Shown here: in pieces, positions 25,339 through 33,143 of the stretch
Layout: every line of letters starts with the position of its first letter
Numbering within the stretch: the first letter of the stretch is position 1
Source of the DNA: Oscillospiraceae bacterium
Lineage (GTDB): Bacteria > Bacillota > Clostridia > Oscillospirales > CAG-272
NCBI GenBank assembly: GCA_015064695.1
Contig: SVRS01000009.1
Span: forward strand, 1-54,845
Length of the DNA: 54,845 bases
Direction: 5' to 3'
Program-made: the position numbers and the translations under genes
The notes under the pieces: model-generated
The model's input: only the letters and a program-made list of their open reading frames with translations
Told to the model about the DNA's origin: nothing
Database searches by the model: none

Positions 25339-26343
25339 ATGGCCAATCCCAACGACCGCGGCTTTAATACCATCCAGAACAGCAGAGTGACCCGTCGCCG
25401 TAAGAACGAAACTCTGCAATTGTACACCCTGCTCGGCGTCATCGGCATGGCCGTCCTGACCATCGTCATCGTAGCCGTTATGGGTGTGGGCTCCCTCGTG
25501 GGAGATGATACCCCCGGCCCCGCCGGTGAAAAGGTGGAGTGGGGCTCCTTCACGGTAACCGCCACCGATACTCTGCACGGTGACCTGGTCATCGTTAACA
25601 ACAGCCACGCCTACACCTTCCCTACTACCAACGAGCATTTGGCCGAGATCTACACCAAATGCGCATCTCATTCCCCGATGATGTACCTGCAATCGGGTAT
25701 CTCCACCTATATGGACAAGGACGCCCTGAATGCCCTGGATGCCATGCTGGTGGATTTCGCCACCGCCACCAGCCGTACCAACGTGCAGATACGCGATGCA
25801 TACCGCACCTATGAGCAGCAGGAAAACAAGGAGATCCTGCCCGGTCACTCCGACCACCACACGGGTCTGGGCTGTGCCTTGAAGTACCTGCCGGAAAACG
25901 GCCCGCCCGCCCACGATCTTTCCCTCGATACCACCTACACGTGGCTCTACGATAACGCCCACAAGTACGGCTTCGTGATCCGTTACCCCGAGGCTAAGGC
26001 CGACGTGACCGGTGTGAGTGATTACGAGGAATATTTCCGCTTCGTAGGCATTCCTCACGCGACCTACATGAAGGAGCAGAATCTCTGCATGGAGGAGTAT
26101 GTCAACCTGCTGAAGGAATACGACAACAAGAATCCCTTGAAGATCAACGCCGCTGACGGAAAGTACTACGAGGTCTACTACGTTGCCGTTGACGGCAGCG
26201 CCACCGTCAAGTATCCCACCAACTACGCCTACTCCGTCTCGGGTACCAACGAGGGCGGCGTGGTGATCACGGTGGACCGTTCCGCCACGATCAACGAGGC
26301 AGACACCTCCGCCGACACCGCTTCGGGCACAGAGAATCCCTGA
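25339..26343 (+). CDS. VanY-like (LAS family) protein with lost zinc site
   Basis: 334-residue membrane-anchored protein: cytoplasmic Arg-rich N-terminus, one helix (about 29-54), then an extracellular domain matching D-Ala-D-Ala carboxypeptidases of the VanY type (RDAYRTYEQQ, SDHHTGLG, NAHKYGFVIRYPE, FRFVGIPHA). The canonical motif SxHxxGxAxD reads S171..H173..G176..A180 here, so the zinc Asp is Ala. The canonical GISYEPWHFRYVG is GVSDYEEYFRFVG, so catalytic Glu and the second zinc His are both Tyr. It is probably not a peptidase; it may bind wall peptides. AAGGAGG stands 13 bases before the start. Possibly cotranscribed with pnp; a terminator follows. Confidence 0.85.
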   Translation: MANPNDRGFNTIQNSRVTRRRKNETLQLYTLLGVIGMAVLTIVIVAVMGVGSLVGDDTPGPAGEKVEWGSFTVTATDTLHGDLVIVNNSHAYTFPTTNEHLAEIYTKCASHSPMMYLQSGISTYMDKDALNALDAMLVDFATATSRTNVQIRDAYRTYEQQENKEILPGHSDHHTGLGCALKYLPENGPPAHDLSLDTTYTWLYDNAHKYGFVIRYPEAKADVTGVSDYEEYFRFVGIPHATYMKEQNLCMEEYVNLLKEYDNKNPLKINAADGKYYEVYYVAVDGSATVKYPTNYAYSVSGTNEGGVVITVDRSATINEADTSADTASGTENP

Positions 26344-26371
26344 GACTTGACGACTTTCCACGAAGAAATGA

Positions 26372-26415
26372 CCGCATTCGCTCTCCCTTGGGGAAACGCA
26401 ATGCGGCTTTCTTTT
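26372..26415 (+). terminator. terminator after the VanY-like gene
   Basis: CCGCATT (26372-26378) pairs with AATGCGG (26400-26406), followed by CTTTCTTTT. Confidence 0.7.
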
Positions 26416-26436
26416 GGGGCTTGTCTAAAATTCAAG

Positions 26437-26596
26437 GGGACCTCTAAATATTCAGCGTGCGGAGAGCGGCGAGAAGATTTTTTGTCAGACGCAACAAAAG
26501 TCCGCGCGCGTAGTGGAGTCTACGCGAAGGATTTTTGTGAAGTATGACGGAAAAGATTACGTCGATTCTCCATGCGATGAATTTTTAGAGGTTCCC
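26437..26596 (+). repeat. dispersed terminal-inverted-repeat element, copy 2 (long form)
   Basis: 160 bases, ends GGGACCTCTAAATATTC and complement of GGGAACCTCTAAAAATTC. The core AAGATTTTTTGTCAGACGCA and CGCGCG block matches copy 1. It lies in the 336-base gap between the VanY-like gene and the next lipoprotein gene. Confidence 0.8.
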
Positions 26597-26679
26597 TCAA
26601 ACAATTGTGACGAGTCATTCACACCGGATACACATATTTTCAGTAAACTGTGTATAGTCCCCCGAAAGGAATTACAGAT

Positions 26680-27576
26680 ATGAAAAAAATCATTTTCGTT
26701 TTGCTCGCCTCTGCTTTGATTTTTTCCCTGCTGGCTTGCTCCAAGCCCGCCGTGTCTCCCGGCGACACCTCCGCGAACAGCACCCCCGGCAATAGCGACC
26801 TTCCGCCCACCACCGTCACGCTGACCTTCAACGGCACCCAAATGACCGCCTCCGACCCCAACGCCGGCATTACCGTGGACGGAACCGCCTTCGTCATCAC
26901 CCGCGGCGGCACGTACACCCTGCAGGGAGATCTGAGCAACGGCCAGATCCGGGTCTCCGTCGGCAAGGAAGCCGACGTGGAGCTGATCTTCAATAACTTT
27001 ACCGCCTCCTCCATTACCTCGGCGCCCATCTACATTGAAAGCGCCAACAAGGCCGTAATCTATCTGGCGGCTGGTACCGTCAATAGTCTGACCGACGCTA
27101 CACAGTACCAATTCCCCTCCCCAACCGTGGATAAACCCAACGCCTGCATCTACTCCGCAGACGATCTGACCATCAAGGGCTCGGGCACGCTAAACGTAAA
27201 CGGAAGCTTCAACAATGGTATCGGTTGCAAAAACGATCTGCGTATCAAGGAATGCACCTTGAACGTTTCTGCTCCTAACAACATTCTGAAGGGAAATGAC
27301 AGTGTAGAGATCGAATCCGCTACGGTAAATCTGACAGGCGGCGAGGATGCCATTAAGGCCGATACCACCGACCGTGTGGACAAGGGATACATTCTGATCG
27401 CCGGCGGCTCCACCGTGACCCTCCAATGCTCGGACGATGCACTCCAGGCCACTGTGGCCATTACGGTAGAGGGTGGCTCCACGGTTACGGGCACCTGTGG
27501 CGGCGATCCCATGAATTGTCCCGGCACTATATACGCCGACGAGAATACCGTGCAGATCTCCCCTTCCGCGCAGTAA
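26680..27576 (+). CDS. carbohydrate-binding-domain lipoprotein (Cthe_2159/DUF4353-like)
   Basis: 298-residue lipoprotein: signal peptide with lipobox LLAC (Cys20), Pro/Ser/Thr linker to about residue 46, then one right-handed beta-helix-like domain. Motifs such as GGTYTLQGDLSNGQIRV, VELIFNNFTAS, IKGSGTLNVNG and GGEDAIKADT are those of the Cthe_2159-type polysaccharide (polygalacturonate/cellulose) binding family. Such proteins usually have longer C-terminal parts; this one ends after about 250 residues of the domain. GAAAGGA lies eight bases before the start. It ends with a terminator at 27664. Confidence 0.82.
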   Translation: MKKIIFVLLASALIFSLLACSKPAVSPGDTSANSTPGNSDLPPTTVTLTFNGTQMTASDPNAGITVDGTAFVITRGGTYTLQGDLSNGQIRVSVGKEADVELIFNNFTASSITSAPIYIESANKAVIYLAAGTVNSLTDATQYQFPSPTVDKPNACIYSADDLTIKGSGTLNVNGSFNNGIGCKNDLRIKECTLNVSAPNNILKGNDSVEIESATVNLTGGEDAIKADTTDRVDKGYILIAGGSTVTLQCSDDALQATVAITVEGGSTVTGTCGGDPMNCPGTIYADENTVQISPSAQ

Positions 27577-27663
27577 TCTCTCAAACAAACAAAATCATAC
27601 AAAAAATCCGAAACATTCCCCCCGTCTCTCACGCATATCCCTACCGAATCCTCACATACTACT

Positions 27664-27691
27664 CCCGAAAACATCATTTTCGGGGGTATTT
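27664..27691 (+). terminator. terminator after the carbohydrate-binding lipoprotein
   Basis: CCCGAAAA (27664-27671) pairs with TTTTCGGG (27677-27684) over five bases, followed by GGTATTTTT. Confidence 0.8.
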
Positions 27692-27693
27692 TT

Positions 27694-28083
27694 ATGGATT
27701 CCAATATGCAAGCTATGCAATCTCAGAATGTAAGCCAAAACCAAGCGGCATCGGGTGAAAGCTCCACCTCCGCCGCGCCCACCATGGATCAGCTCATGGC
27801 TCGATCCCCCCTGCTGGCTCCCCTGGGCAACTGGTTGAAATGCCTGCGGAAGCCCGCACTGTCCCTGGAATATTCCTTCCAAAAACGCCACGTCCCCGAC
27901 TTGGACACGGACACGGGCAAGCAGGAGGACTCATCCTCCAAGCCGGGTCATAACTCCGACGTTATGGGCTTGAACGGCGGCTTCACCATCCGATATTTCG
28001 ACTTTGCAATGGGAATTTTGGGGTTGACCATACTCAGCTGCGTGACGAGAGGCTGTACCTGCATCCGACGGTGGATGCGCTGA
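27694..28083 (+). CDS. hypothetical single-helix membrane protein
   Basis: 129 residues, not recognised. The N-terminal 35 residues are Gln/Ser/Ala-rich, the middle is charged, and there is one hydrophobic C-terminal segment (about 103-119, FDFAMGILGLTILSCV) followed by a basic end (RRWMR), so it could be tail-anchored with the body inside. The ATG stands directly after the T run of the preceding terminator, with only GGGGG as a weak ribosome site, so the true start may be internal. A strong terminator 23 bases after the stop supports a real transcription unit. Confidence 0.5.
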   Translation: MDSNMQAMQSQNVSQNQAASGESSTSAAPTMDQLMARSPLLAPLGNWLKCLRKPALSLEYSFQKRHVPDLDTDTGKQEDSSSKPGHNSDVMGLNGGFTIRYFDFAMGILGLTILSCVTRGCTCIRRWMR

Positions 28084-28106
28084 GCCTGTTCGGCATTCCG
28101 AAATGA

Positions 28107-28145
28107 AGCAAGCACCGACGATATATCGTCGGTGCTTGCTTTTTA
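28107..28145. terminator. bidirectional terminator between convergent genes
   Basis: A 16-base stem (28107-28122 with 28125-28140) with a two-base loop, flanked by TTTTAT on the plus strand; it serves the plus-strand small ORF and perhaps the minus-strand transporter. Confidence 0.85.
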
Positions 28146-28166
28146 TAGATCCGCAAGGGCATACGG

Positions 28167-29399
28167 TCAGGCATTCGTTGCTCTGCGGCTCCACTTCTTC
28201 CAGGGAAGAGCAATCGTCACGCCCACCACCATCAGGGAAAGCCATACCAATACGATGCTCTCCCAGGACCAGCTCTGCTTTTCAATGAGGAAGGGGAACA
28301 CGATGTTGGCGGTAGCCGCCGCCATGTAGCTGAGGAAGTCCAAAAAACCCGTAACGCCCGAGACGATGCCCGTGTCCCGTAGGCCGGGGCAATAGCGGCT
28401 CCACAGCATGGTAGCCGCACCGTTGGAGGACATGATGGAAAAAACGATCAACACTACGTTGAGGTAGGTCTCCGAAACGAAATAGGTCAGCGTAAAGCCC
28501 ACGGCCGCCGAGGAGAACATGACCAACACGGTCTTGTCCATGTTGTGCCCCATCTTCTCATAAATGAAGATCACGATAAAGGACCCGCAGGAAATGAACA
28601 GAGAGGCCACGGTAAATGTCAGCGTAGCCCGCTCGCTTCCCAACGCCAGGCGCTCGGCAAAATAGGTGGGAAGCCAGAACAGCACCGAGGTCCGCACCAC
28701 GCCCGTGAGAATGGATACCAGGCAGAATTTCACGATCTGACGGTCGAAGAGCATCCGAACGCTTCCCTTTTCGCCCTTCTGCCGTTCGCGCTTGAAACGG
28801 CCGTAGGCAATGATCCCCTTTCGCTCAAATACGGTAAAGGAGATGAACAGGACGACCGACATGGTGATCAGCACCATACTGCTGACCGTGAATACGCTCT
28901 GCCAGGCCAGGAAGGTGGCCAAAAGCCCCGCCGTGGGGGAACCGAAATAGGAGGCAAAGGTGTACCCCAGGGAGCAACGGGTGGTATAAGGCATCTCGGT
29001 GTTCTCCGAGACGATTTTGGTCATGGGGCCGTAGATCATGGCCAGGAAAAAGCCCGTGGCGCCGTAGGCAATATACGCGGGAACGGGGATTGCTCCATAC
29101 TCGCCGCTATGGGTATTAAACCAGGAGAACAGAAGATTGCAAATACCCGCACAGGCCAATCCCACGCACATCATGTATTTCGCCTTGATCTTGTCACCGA
29201 TTGCGCCGTTGATGAGCTGCCCCACCGCATAGGTGTAGAAGTAAATCGACGATGCCACGCCGATCGCATCCTTGGTGAAGCCCTGAGCCTGCATGGCCGG
29301 AGTAACCGTACTGAGAATATTCCTTGCCAAATACACAGCCAGGTAAGCAAGAAAGCACATGCTTCCGATTTTTATGGCCTTTTTCGCGTTTGCCGTCAT
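28167..29399 (-). CDS. MFS transporter, organophosphate:phosphate antiporter (GlpT/UhpT) type
   Basis: 410-residue, 12-helix permease. The start MTANAKKAIKIGS at 29399 has GGGAGG upstream. OPA-family traits: LAVYLARNILSTVTPAM in helix 1 (compare the GlpT/UhpT Tyr-Arg motif), GVASSIYFYTYAVGQLINGAIGDK and SPTAGLLATFLAWQSVF. It likely exchanges a sugar phosphate, glycerol 3-phosphate or a related anion for phosphate. It is divergent from the sugar isomerase gene, so the two may share regulation. Repeat copy 3 occupies its 5' leader. Confidence 0.85.
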   Translation of the reverse strand: MTANAKKAIKIGSMCFLAYLAVYLARNILSTVTPAMQAQGFTKDAIGVASSIYFYTYAVGQLINGAIGDKIKAKYMMCVGLACAGICNLLFSWFNTHSGEYGAIPVPAYIAYGATGFFLAMIYGPMTKIVSENTEMPYTTRCSLGYTFASYFGSPTAGLLATFLAWQSVFTVSSMVLITMSVVLFISFTVFERKGIIAYGRFKRERQKGEKGSVRMLFDRQIVKFCLVSILTGVVRTSVLFWLPTYFAERLALGSERATLTFTVASLFISCGSFIVIFIYEKMGHNMDKTVLVMFSSAAVGFTLTYFVSETYLNVVLIVFSIMSSNGAATMLWSRYCPGLRDTGIVSGVTGFLDFLSYMAAATANIVFPFLIEKQSWSWESIVLVWLSLMVVGVTIALPWKKWSRRATNA

Positions 29400-29472
29400 G
29401 GGTCGACCTCCCTTTTTTAAGGCCTTTGCCGCTTCTGTCGCACCAAAGACCGCCAATCCGTCTTACAGATAT

Positions 29473-29594
29473 GGGCATCTCTACGTATTCAACGGGCAAA
29501 AATCGGCAGGAGGAATTTCTATGAAGCGCCCATGAAGCGGGCAGGCATAGAGAATTCCGTCGATTTTCCGGGCGATGAATTTCAAAAGACGCCC
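29473..29594 (+). repeat. dispersed terminal-inverted-repeat element, copy 3
   Basis: 122 bases from GGGCATCTCTACGTATTC to the complement of GGGCGTCTTTTGAAATTC. Its right end is within a few bases of the predicted transcription start of the MFS gene, so the whole element is in the leader RNA. Confidence 0.7.
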
Positions 29595-29598
29595 TAAA

Positions 29599-29627
29599 AG
29601 TATAAACCACTCCGCATCATCTGTCAA
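29599..29627 (-). promoter_or_regulatory. sigma-A promoter of the MFS gene
   Basis: TTGACA (29622-29627), 17 bases, TATACT (29599-29604), minus strand; immediately followed by repeat copy 3. Confidence 0.8.
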
Positions 29628-29719
29628 GAGGTTTCCGAAAACTTTTCGACGTCAAGCGTTTTTTATGCATATTTTCAGCCAAATCATCCGCGACTTCCTT
29701 TAAAAATTACGCCAAGGTA

Positions 29720-29748
29720 TTGCAAGAATCAGAAAAATATGCTATAAT
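29720..29748 (+). promoter_or_regulatory. sigma-A promoter of the sugar isomerase gene
   Basis: TTGCAA (29720-29725), 17 bases, TATAAT (29743-29748), extended -10 TGC. The leader has a hairpin ACGCAG...CTGCGT with inner GAGGA/TCCTC near 29768-29805. Confidence 0.8.
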
Positions 29749-29867
29749 AAAAGAACAAAGCATTAAAACGCAGAGAGGAAGACGATCCTCCCCTGCGTAT
29801 ATGCATCGCCTAAACGGCACATCCCCCAAAATCCATTTTAAAAGCTTTATACAGGAGGAATTCACGT

Positions 29868-31346
29868 ATGTTCAACATTCCGTCGGTCAAGCTCGGCATC
29901 ATTGCCGTATCCCGCGATTGCTTCCCCATCGCCCTGTCTACCTCGAGACGCCGGGCCATCGTCAACGCCTACGGTGAGGGTCTGTACGAGTGCCCCATCA
30001 CCGTCGAGAACGAAAAAGACGCTCTCGCCGCCATCGAGGATGTCAAGAACGCCGGTTGCAATGCGCTGGTGGTATTTCTCGGCAACTTCGGTCCCGAAAC
30101 CCCTGAGACCCTTCTCTGCGAAAAGTTCAACGGCCCCGTCATGTACATAGCCGCTGCCGAGGGCGACGGCGATCTCATCAACGGACGCGGCGATGCCTAC
30201 TGCGGTATGCTCAACTGCTCCTACAATCTCGGCATGCGCCATCTCACCGCCTACATTCCCGAATACCCCGTCGGCACCGCAGACGAGTGCGCGGCTATGA
30301 TCCGCGATTTCCCGCCCATCGCCCGCGCCATCATCGGCGTTAAGAATCTGAAGATCATCACCTTCGGTCCCAGACCCCAGGACTTCTTCGCCTGCAACGC
30401 CCCCATCAAGGGTCTTTACGAGTTGGGCATTGAGGTCGAGGAAAACTCCGAGCTGGATCTGCTGGTTTCCTACAAGGAGCATGCCGATGATCCCAGAATC
30501 CAGGCCGTCTGCGAGGACATGGCCGCCGAGCTGGGCGTGACCGGTAATAAGTATCCCGCCCTTCTGCCCCGTATGGCACAGTTTGAGCTGACCCTCCTGG
30601 ATTGGGCAGAGAATCACAAGGGAGCCAGACAGTACGTTTGCTTTGCAGATAAGTGCTGGCCCGCATTCCCCCAGCAGTTCGGCTTTGAGCCCTGCTACGT
30701 CAACTCCCGCCTGGCCGCCCACGGTATTCCCGTTGCCTGTGAGGTGGATATTTACGGTGCGCTCTCGGAGTACATCGGCGCCTGCGTAACCGGAGATGCC
30801 GTCACTCTCCTGGATATCAATAACTCGGTTCCCAAGTACCTCTACGACGAGGATATAGCCGGCAAGTTCGACTACCAGCTCACCGATACCTTCATGGGCT
30901 TCCATTGTGGCAACACCCCCGCCTGCAAGATGTGCGCCGACCGCGCCGTTAAGTATCAGCTCATCCAGCACAGACTCCTGGAGCCCGCCGGAAGCGAGCC
31001 TGATTTCACCCGCGGTACTCTGGAGGGCGACATCGCCGCTTCCCCCATCACCTTCTACCGTCTTCAGTGCGATAGCGAGGGCGTTCTCCGCTCCTACATC
31101 GCAGAGGGCGAGGTGCTTCCCGTGGCTACCCGCTCCTTCGGCGGCATCGGCGTATTTGCCATCCCCGAAATGGGCCGCTTCTATCGTCACGTTCTGATCC
31201 AGAAGCGCTATCCTCACCACGGTGCCGTGGCATTTGACCACTGCGGCAAGGCCCTCTTTGAGGTATTCAAGTATCTGGGCGTAGCCGATATCGCTCACAA
31301 CCAGCCTAAGGGCTGCCTGTACCCCACCGAGAACCCCATGGCTTGA
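29868..31346 (+). CDS. L-fucose/L-arabinose isomerase family protein
   Basis: 492-residue cytoplasmic ketol-isomerase homologue. The C-terminal half carries the metal-site signatures of the family: VACEVDIYGALSEYIG (Glu, Asp), LLDINNS and MGFHCGNTPACKMC (His). Gly/Asp-rich N-terminal Rossmann-like domains precede it. The likely reaction is aldose-ketose conversion of a deoxyhexose such as fucose or rhamnose, but the exact sugar is open. AGGAGG lies ten bases before ATG. Strong codon bias suggests high expression. It faces a PduB-type shell gene across a shared terminator, and the OPA transporter is divergent; together these suggest deoxysugar or propanediol metabolism. Confidence 0.87.
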   Translation: MFNIPSVKLGIIAVSRDCFPIALSTSRRRAIVNAYGEGLYECPITVENEKDALAAIEDVKNAGCNALVVFLGNFGPETPETLLCEKFNGPVMYIAAAEGDGDLINGRGDAYCGMLNCSYNLGMRHLTAYIPEYPVGTADECAAMIRDFPPIARAIIGVKNLKIITFGPRPQDFFACNAPIKGLYELGIEVEENSELDLLVSYKEHADDPRIQAVCEDMAAELGVTGNKYPALLPRMAQFELTLLDWAENHKGARQYVCFADKCWPAFPQQFGFEPCYVNSRLAAHGIPVACEVDIYGALSEYIGACVTGDAVTLLDINNSVPKYLYDEDIAGKFDYQLTDTFMGFHCGNTPACKMCADRAVKYQLIQHRLLEPAGSEPDFTRGTLEGDIAASPITFYRLQCDSEGVLRSYIAEGEVLPVATRSFGGIGVFAIPEMGRFYRHVLIQKRYPHHGAVAFDHCGKALFEVFKYLGVADIAHNQPKGCLYPTENPMA

Positions 31347-31390
31347 TCCATGCAAGGGGCGGCATCCCCACCATGTCGCCCCGGTCAAAA

Positions 31391-31435
31391 AGCCTGCCTC
31401 AAATGCTTACAAAGGCATTTGAGGCAGGCTTTTTC
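31391..31435. terminator. strong bidirectional terminator
   Basis: Sixteen-base perfect stem (31391-31406 with 31415-31430), T tract on the plus strand and A tract before it, so it works for both the isomerase and the convergent shell gene. Confidence 0.92.
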
Positions 31436-31463
31436 TGATGGTTCCTCTTCAGAGGGAAGGCCC

Positions 31464-32177
31464 TTAACACAGGAAGGGGGTAGAGGGGCCGCCGGGATAT
31501 TCGCCCATGGACGAAAGGAGTGACAGACCGATCTCCCTGGCCGTCAGCACCGCCGTCTTGACCGCTGATGCATCCCCCGTAAAGGCAATGATGACCTCGT
31601 TGGAATGACTGGTTCCCCGATCCGGGGTCATATAGCGCAGGAGAGAAACCCCGGCCGACTTCATCGCCTTATCCGCCATAACCAAGCCGATCGCGGCGGG
31701 AGAGCCCGCCATAAAGCCGAAGGCCTCACCCGCCGTCGCGCCGAAAGCCGCAGCCAATGCCGCACCAGCGCTGGCGGAATAAGCGAATTCCAAATGTCCT
31801 GCCGAATTGATATAGACCTCGCCCGCGTTTCGCTCGGTCAGCTCCAGCGCGATCTCCACGGCGCGCCTTACGTCGCTAACGTCTCGGCCGCCCATGACGA
31901 TATAATTACCGTGACCGCCCCAGCCCTTCGTGTCTCGCGGCAGCTCCACCGAGATCAGCACCGCGTTGGTGTTCTTGAGGGCCTCGTCCACGGCGCAGAT
32001 CTGCCCTGCGGCGCCCGTACGGGAGCTGATCACGCCCACGGCATGAACGTCCTCGGGCAGCTTCATCTCGGCGCGGATGGACTCGTCCACCGAGGGAATC
32101 ACCAAGCCAATGGTATCCAGCACAGTTTGTCCGACGTATTCGGGCATATTGGGATCCTGATGATCATTCCGATTCAT
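31464..32177 (-). CDS. pduB: BMC-T shell protein, PduB type
   Basis: 237-residue tandem-BMC-domain protein that forms trimeric, gated tiles in bacterial microcompartment shells. Matches to the PduB family as I know it: TVLDTIGLVIPSVDESI, ISSRTGAAGQI, VELPRDTKGWGGHGN, GGRDVSDVRRAVE, VYINSAGHLEFAY, VMADKAMKSAGV and GTSHSNEVIIAFTGD. Two repeats of about 90 residues are evident. The start MNRNDHQDP at 32177 has GAGAGGAAG upstream. No other shell gene or signature enzyme is in the window, so it is an orphan here. Its leader is about 250 bases and contains repeat copy 4. Confidence 0.88.
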   Translation of the reverse strand: MNRNDHQDPNMPEYVGQTVLDTIGLVIPSVDESIRAEMKLPEDVHAVGVISSRTGAAGQICAVDEALKNTNAVLISVELPRDTKGWGGHGNYIVMGGRDVSDVRRAVEIALELTERNAGEVYINSAGHLEFAYSASAGAALAAAFGATAGEAFGFMAGSPAAIGLVMADKAMKSAGVSLLRYMTPDRGTSHSNEVIIAFTGDASAVKTAVLTAREIGLSLLSSMGEYPGGPSTPFLC

Positions 32178-32215
32178 AAGCTTCCTCTCATATTTCCTAT
32201 TTGCATAATCTTGAA

Positions 32216-32317
32216 GGGACATCTGCATATTGAGCGTACAGAAAGCGACAAGCATTTGAGCGGTTGCGCGAGGAAAAGATTCCATCGATTTAATGCAACG
32301 TATTTCCGGATGTTCCC
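32216..32317 (+). repeat. dispersed terminal-inverted-repeat element, copy 4 (diverged)
   Basis: About 102 bases, left GGGACATCTGCATATTGAGC, right the complement of GGGAACATCCGGAAATACG; the internal AAAAGATTCCATCGATTT resembles the conserved GAAAAGATT-CGATT block. In the pduB leader. Confidence 0.6.
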
Positions 32318-32392
32318 TCGAAATATCCTTCGGGGCAAGTCCTGTGATAAACCAGCGCCATCGGTCTTGATCGCATACAACGGCCGAGGGAA
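32313..32392 (-). promoter_or_regulatory. possible structured leader RNA of the pduB gene
   Basis: TTCCCTCG and CGAGGGAA (plus-strand 32313-32320 and 32385-32392) are exact complements enclosing 64 bases with further short pairings. It does not fit a cobalamin or other riboswitch I know. Only suggestive. Confidence 0.3.
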
Positions 32393-32437
32393 ACGAGAAG
32401 GGATCTATGACGAAATGCTTGCAGCCGACTCATGCTC

Positions 32438-32466
32438 ATTATAACACAGAATCAATCGGAATGCAA
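32438..32466 (-). promoter_or_regulatory. sigma-A promoter of the pduB gene
   Basis: TTGCAT (32461-32466), 17 bases, TATAAT (32438-32443) on the minus strand. The stretch 32467-32661 beyond it holds no convincing gene; one 72-codon minus frame has no ribosome site. Confidence 0.75.
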
Positions 32467-32661
32467 GAGCTTTGGGATAAAATTCCGTGAGGGAGGCTAC
32501 GTATTTGCGATTGCTGATACTTTCGCTCAAGGCCGGCAAGGATTTCGTGAAAAGTGAAGAGAGTAAAATCGACAAGTTTCTGTCGAAGCTTGTCTACTTT
32601 CGGATGATACCTGTAATTTTCATACAAATTGTGATTACAGTATAGCATATTATTCAACCAG

Positions 32662-32728
32662 AAACCGCAATCCCTTTGTATCAGAATTGCGGTTTATGTT
32701 TGGCTAATAGCTGTAATTTTGATACAAC
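32662..32728 (+). repeat. cassette-flanking hairpin repeat, copy 1
   Basis: AAACCGCAAT...ATTGCGGTTT palindrome, overlapping a longer inverted repeat TTTGTATCAGAATTGCGG (from 32675) to its complement ending 32728, with GTTTGGC (32698-32704) in the loop. Nearly identical to copy 2. Confidence 0.85.
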
Positions 32729-32729
32729 A

Positions 32730-32981
32730 TTATTTTAATTTTCGGATTACGATTTTTAAGATTAGATATATTGCCACAGGGATAACAAAAACAAAAGAAT
32801 CGGCAACTAAAAAGCCGTTAAGCGCCAAGCCCCAAAGCAACAGATCAATGCCAAGGAATAAATCTCCAAACAGCTCGATCGTTTGTGTTCTCTTTATAGC
32901 TTTTTTTGTAAAGTAATTAACGCACAATTTAACAAGACTGTATATCGTATATGTAAGCCATAGCACAGCCAATATGAGCAT
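32730..32981 (-). CDS. small AT-rich membrane protein (cassette unit 2)
   Basis: 83 residues, not recognised. Two hydrophobic segments (about 2-20 and 41-78 with a likely break) separated by a basic loop (KKAIKRTQT), ending KIVIRKLK. AGAGGTG stands six bases before ATG. The DNA is far more AT-rich than the neighbouring metabolic genes. Its promoter (33016-33043) overlaps hairpin repeat copy 2 and its 3' end runs into copy 1, so the gene fills one repeat-to-repeat unit of 373 bases. Confidence 0.72.
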   Translation of the reverse strand: MLILAVLWLTYTIYSLVKLCVNYFTKKAIKRTQTIELFGDLFLGIDLLLWGLALNGFLVADSFVFVIPVAIYLILKIVIRKLK

Positions 32982-33015
32982 ACTTGCACCTCTTTTACTA
33001 TTTACAATTAAGAAT

Positions 33016-33043
33016 ATTATATCATAAAAACGGAAAACCGCAA
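33016..33043 (-). promoter_or_regulatory. promoter of the 83-residue membrane protein, overlapping a hairpin repeat
   Basis: TTGCGG (33038-33043, part of the descending arm of the hairpin), 16 bases, TATAAT (33016-33021), minus strand. Confidence 0.6.
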
Positions 33044-33101
33044 CCCTTTTGTATCAGAATTGCGGTTTATGTTTGGCTATAAACTGTAATTTTGATACAA
33101 A
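33035..33101 (+). repeat. cassette-flanking hairpin repeat, copy 2
   Basis: From 33048 to 33101 an inverted repeat with 23-base arms: 20 Watson-Crick pairs plus three G.T/G.U positions on the plus strand (A.C on the other) and a loop containing GTTTGGC (33071-33077). The left part also forms the AAAACCGCAA/TTGCGGTTT terminator-like palindrome. Confidence 0.88.
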
Positions 33102-33143
33102 CGCCCTTTTTGTGGTTATGGGGAAAAGTGATTTTAGAGGGCG

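Noticed and set aside
32318..32436. Cobalamin riboswitch before the pduB gene
   Set aside because: A B12 switch would fit the pathway, but the conserved B12-box and core blocks are absent.
32439..32657. 72-residue minus-strand frame between the pduB promoter and hairpin copy 1
   Set aside because: It spans the pduB promoter, has no ribosome site and no recognisable features; it might be a decayed third unit but I cannot support it.
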